Origin: Archegozetes longisetosus
Lineage: Eukaryota; Arthropoda; Arachnida; Sarcoptiformes; Trhypochthoniidae
Length of the DNA: 64,000 nt
Direction: 5' to 3'
NCBI GenBank assembly: GCA_018873245.2
Contig: JAEMBT020000009.1
Coordinates: forward strand, 13,667,112-13,731,111
Shown: positions 62,191 through 64,000 of the stretch, piece after piece
Position numbering within the stretch: position 1 is the first letter of the stretch
Layout: every line of letters starts with the position of its first letter
Notes under the pieces: model-generated
Seen by the model: only the letters and a program-made list of their open reading frames with translations
What the model was told of the DNA's origin: nothing
The model's database searches: none
Position numbers and translations under genes: made by a program

Positions 62191-62627
62191 CTTAGCTCAT
62201 ATCTGACCCTTAAAGTTCATCAACTCAACTCACATGTATAAATATCATATTTAGTCATTTGAGAATCGAAAACAGTCTCGAATTGACTTAGAGTCATGAT
62301 GACGAAAGCTCAAAGTGAAATCATATTTATTGATTAGGAGCAAAGTGGAAAATATCAGTAAAGACGAAAGTTTGCTATAGATGAAAGTGTATGGAAGAAT
62401 GGTTTGACAGTTTTGCTGATTTTATTAATGGCTAGTACTAGTAGATCTTTTCTTACAATCTCTATTCCTTACCACTTTTCTTAGTATTTTTTAGTGGTCT
62501 ATTCTTTGCTAGAATATTCTTTAGTTGACTATTTTCTCTTTTTATTCGGTTGAATTTTCGTTTGTAGAATGTTCTTTGGTTGAAACTACCAAATTCTTTG
62601 AATGCACTCAACTTTTATAATCGAATT

Positions 62628-62630
<3 letters not shown>

Positions 62631-62666
<36 letters not shown>
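62631..62666. repeat. (TG)n microsatellite
   Basis: 36 bp of TG. Confidence 0.95.
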
Positions 62667-62667
<1 letters not shown>

Positions 62668-63104
62668 TAGTGATTTGATGTTGAGATTTCCAACAAGAAT
62701 CATTAAGAACAAACTGAAAATTGAATAAATAATTCTCATGATTAATGTAATAAGAATTATATAAGAAAATCACTATACTATAATTGAAATGAGAACTAGC
62801 TAGATAGAAAGCAAAACAGATGAAAAGAGAACAGATAGATTTAATTTGTATGTAAATTAGATGTGTACTTTCTGATTGAAACATTTAGTAATATATGGAT
62901 ATGTTAAATCACATTTGTGTATATAACAACAAGTCCCTTTCATATAACATGTTATTTATGTTTTATTATTTATTCTCAATTTCAATTCAGATTCTAAACT
63001 CTTTAATTATATTGAAACGGAAATATGTAAATCTAATATTGATTTATAAAGTTGTTATTCAAAAATTAATTTCTAACAAAGTGAAAAATAGAAAAAAGAA
63101 TTTA

Positions 63105-63232
63105 TATTTATAGATTCTTATGGATTCTTATTGATTCTCATTGATTCTTATAGATTCTTATAGATTCTCATGGATTCTTATAGATTCTTATAGATTCTCA
63201 TTGATTCTTATAGATTCTTATAGATTGTTGCA
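63105..63232. repeat. 10-bp minisatellite
   Basis: About 12 copies of tagattctta with ctca/ttga variants. Confidence 0.85.
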
Positions 63233-63577
63233 GGTTCTTGTCATCAAAAGAGTGTTAGATAAAAGTAACAAAAACTAGAGAGTATCCTTTCGTTTCCTTA
63301 ATGATCCAAACGAACAAATACTTAATGTGAGCACTTCTGGAAACATATCTGTTAAGTTCTATCCAATTATAGTAGTATTGATTGAATCATATAAAACAAG
63401 ACTAAGACTTAGTCTACAAACAAAGGGCAGGTGTTCGTCTAACAGTACACCTTTTTTAGAACAACCCTAACATTTTATATAGTTACTAGTAAATAATTAT
63501 GGTTTTCAACTCATTTTTAGACTTTACTGCTGATTTCAAATATTTATGATGATAATCAAGTCAATGTTGTGTTTGTT

Positions 63578-63652
63578 GGGTTAGGTTAGGGTAGGTTAGG
63601 GTAGGGTAGGTTAGGTTAGCTTAGCTCAGCTTAGCTTAGGCTAACTTAGCTT
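63578..63652. repeat. (TTAGG)n-like array near the window end
   Basis: gggttaggttagggtaggttagggtaggg units passing into agcttagctcagcttagctt. Confidence 0.75.
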
Positions 63653-63846
63653 GCATCTTGTCAACTTTACTATCCACAAGGCTTAGTTCCATAACAGTTA
63701 TGATTTAGATCCGTATTTAATTTTCATCATAACCCTTTAAAAATATAACAAGAGTGTTCTTGTAATTTAACTTGAAAACTTAACAGAAGTTTGCATTTAC
63801 ATAATTAAATTGGTGCTTCATAGAGTTGAAATGGTTATTGATGTGT

Positions 63847-63849
<3 letters not shown>

Positions 63850-63905
<56 letters not shown>
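63850..63905. repeat. (AG)n microsatellite
   Basis: About 56 bp of AG. Confidence 0.95.
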
Positions 63906-63909
<4 letters not shown>

Positions 63910-64000
63910 AAACGCTATTTGGAGAAAACACCCAAAAATATGATTATATTATATACTAAACATTGTACGCGTTATCTGTTTGATTTACTTGAAATAATTA

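Larger units (their letters stand above)
51530..64000. other. 12.5-kb gene-poor region
   Basis: No frame resembles a known protein. Apart from the candidate leader exon at 55.7-56.0 kb, it contains simple repeats, family A copies and TTAGG-like arrays. It could be the long leader intron and upstream region of the LRR gene, or a true intergenic stretch. Confidence 0.6.

Overview
The window looks like a gene-poor, AT-rich metazoan nuclear chromosome, probably arthropod. All protein genes are spliced with GT-AG introns and their products match animal developmental or housekeeping families. Degenerate (TTAGG)n-like blocks, the arthropod telomere motif, are scattered through the non-coding DNA. 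Five spliced genes could be assembled exon by exon with matching intron phases, and all lie on the minus strand. In order along the plus coordinates they are a Glut4EF/ZNF395/ZNF704-type C2H2 plus C-clamp factor (138-8988), an extracellular heparan sulfate 6-O-endosulfatase of the Sulf1/SULF family (20040-28333, last residues unresolved), Integrator subunit 9 (32446-36734), a two-finger GATA factor closest to the GATA4/5/6-pannier class (38198-40821) and a leucine-rich-repeat single-pass receptor of unassigned orthology (49098-51507).

The rest is intergenic or intronic and repeat-dense. It holds many unrelated minisatellites (10 to 51 bp units), long (AG)n and (AC)n microsatellites, a 30-bp array with higher-order structure at about 44.2-44.9 kb, several short elements with CAGT-type terminal inverted repeats that resemble pogo/Tigger-like MITEs, and at least three other dispersed short repeat families. 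A 379-bp mariner deletion derivative at 47.2-47.6 kb still carries an open reading frame for the N-terminal helix-turn-helix of mariner transposase. The last 12 kb (51.5-64 kb) has no recognisable protein gene, but it has a promoter-like, less AT-rich stretch with a strong splice donor near 55.7-56.0 kb that could be the distal 5' leader of the LRR gene.

The genes do not form a pathway or operon. Their neighbourhood is still informative: human orthologues of four of the five (ZNF395/ZNF704, SULF1, INTS9, GATA4) lie on chromosome 8, and a paralogous set (SLC2A4RG, SULF2, GATA5) lies on 20q13. The window may therefore preserve a compact piece of an ancestral bilaterian linkage group. I found no rRNA, tRNA, CRISPR array, phage or bacterial feature. 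Exon coordinates come from manual reading and from phase and length consistency, not from transcript data.
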